44,551 nucleotides of DNA, taken from the NCBI GenBank assembly GCA_009909035.1, contig JAAAOB010000048.1, positions 1 to 44,551 on the forward strand, given 5' to 3'. The DNA comes from Bacteroidota bacterium (lineage in GTDB: Bacteria > Bacteroidota > Rhodothermia > Balneolales > Balneolaceae). The position numbers and the translations under genes are program-made. The notes under the pieces are model-generated. The model did not search any database. It saw only the letters and a program-made list of their open reading frames with translations, and was not told where the DNA came from. Every line of letters starts with the position of its first letter. Position 1 is the first letter of the stretch. Positions 44,400 through 44,551 of this stretch are shown piece after piece.

Positions 44400-44551
44400 T
44401 ACTGAATAGCTGATTCCATATACTCCAATGGGAGAAATTTCTATAAACCCTAAAATTATTTTCAACTATTTTGCCGATAACAACTGAAAAAATTCACGGT
44501 GAAACGTGGTTTAAAATATCTGATCATGATACGCTCCGGCCGTTTTTCATT
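44400..44551. other. 3' end of the window, non-coding as far as visible
   Basis: About 150 AT-rich nt after the GH16 stop. I see no terminator hairpin and no gene start that could be supported. Confidence 0.4.

Overview
The window looks like chromosome from a member of the Bacteroidota/Rhodothermota/Balneolota assemblage, and a Balneolaceae-like organism is my best guess. The support is: a SusC/SusD pair, two GWxTD-family proteins, a SprE/PorW-like TPR lipoprotein, many lipoproteins with short signal peptides, a Tgt without its usual zinc ligands, and candidate promoters carrying the TAnnTTTG -7 element known from Bacteroidetes. There are no rRNA or tRNA genes, no CRISPR array, no phage genes and no transposase. 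Most of the window is ordinary chromosomal coding sequence.

Layout. 0-6.1 kb: surface-glycan assembly. It has the tail of an upstream gene, a GT2 glycosyltransferase fused to a decayed polyprenyl-phosphate sugar transferase, then (past a hairpin-rich spacer and a reverse-strand tgt) an intact polyprenyl glycosylphosphotransferase and a polyprenol-phosphate mannosyltransferase-like GT2. 6.2-8.1 kb, reverse strand: nth overlapping a Memo-family gene with a PqqD-like N-terminal extension. 8.2-13.1 kb: MFS transporter, DUF368/PopT-type transporter (the family recycles undecaprenyl phosphate), tandem universal stress protein, and an unidentified multipass membrane protein. 13.1-20.0 kb: CIA30-like protein, YgjP-like metallopeptidase, M23 peptidase, a translationally coupled M20 amidohydrolase and alanine racemase pair, and a divergent GWxTD protein.

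20.5-26.5 kb: a SusC/SusD nutrient-uptake locus followed by two lipoproteins, with a strong intrinsic terminator between the third and fourth genes and no hydrolase nearby. 26.5-27.0 kb: a non-coding spacer with two direct copies of a roughly 135 bp repeat; a third, diverged partial copy lies inverted at 20.0 kb. 27.0-37.7 kb: a canonical GWxTD lipoprotein (reverse), pyruvate kinase, the SprE-like lipoprotein, pyrD (reverse), pabB, a MoxR/ChlI-type AAA ATPase and rpmE. 37.8-38.5 kb: an MBL-fold hydrolase.

38.9-44.4 kb is the most unusual part: a tight three-gene operon encoding (i) a clan GH-A-like glycoside hydrolase fused in one chain to a roughly 600-residue predicted outer-membrane beta-barrel, (ii) a surface lipoprotein with two carbohydrate-binding-like beta-sandwich domains around a Big_2 domain, and (iii) a GH16 laminarinase-like lipoprotein. 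I read it as a SusCD-independent beta-glucan capture and cleavage system in which the enzyme may carry its own pore or anchor. That function is inference; the gene order and fused architecture are read directly from the sequence.
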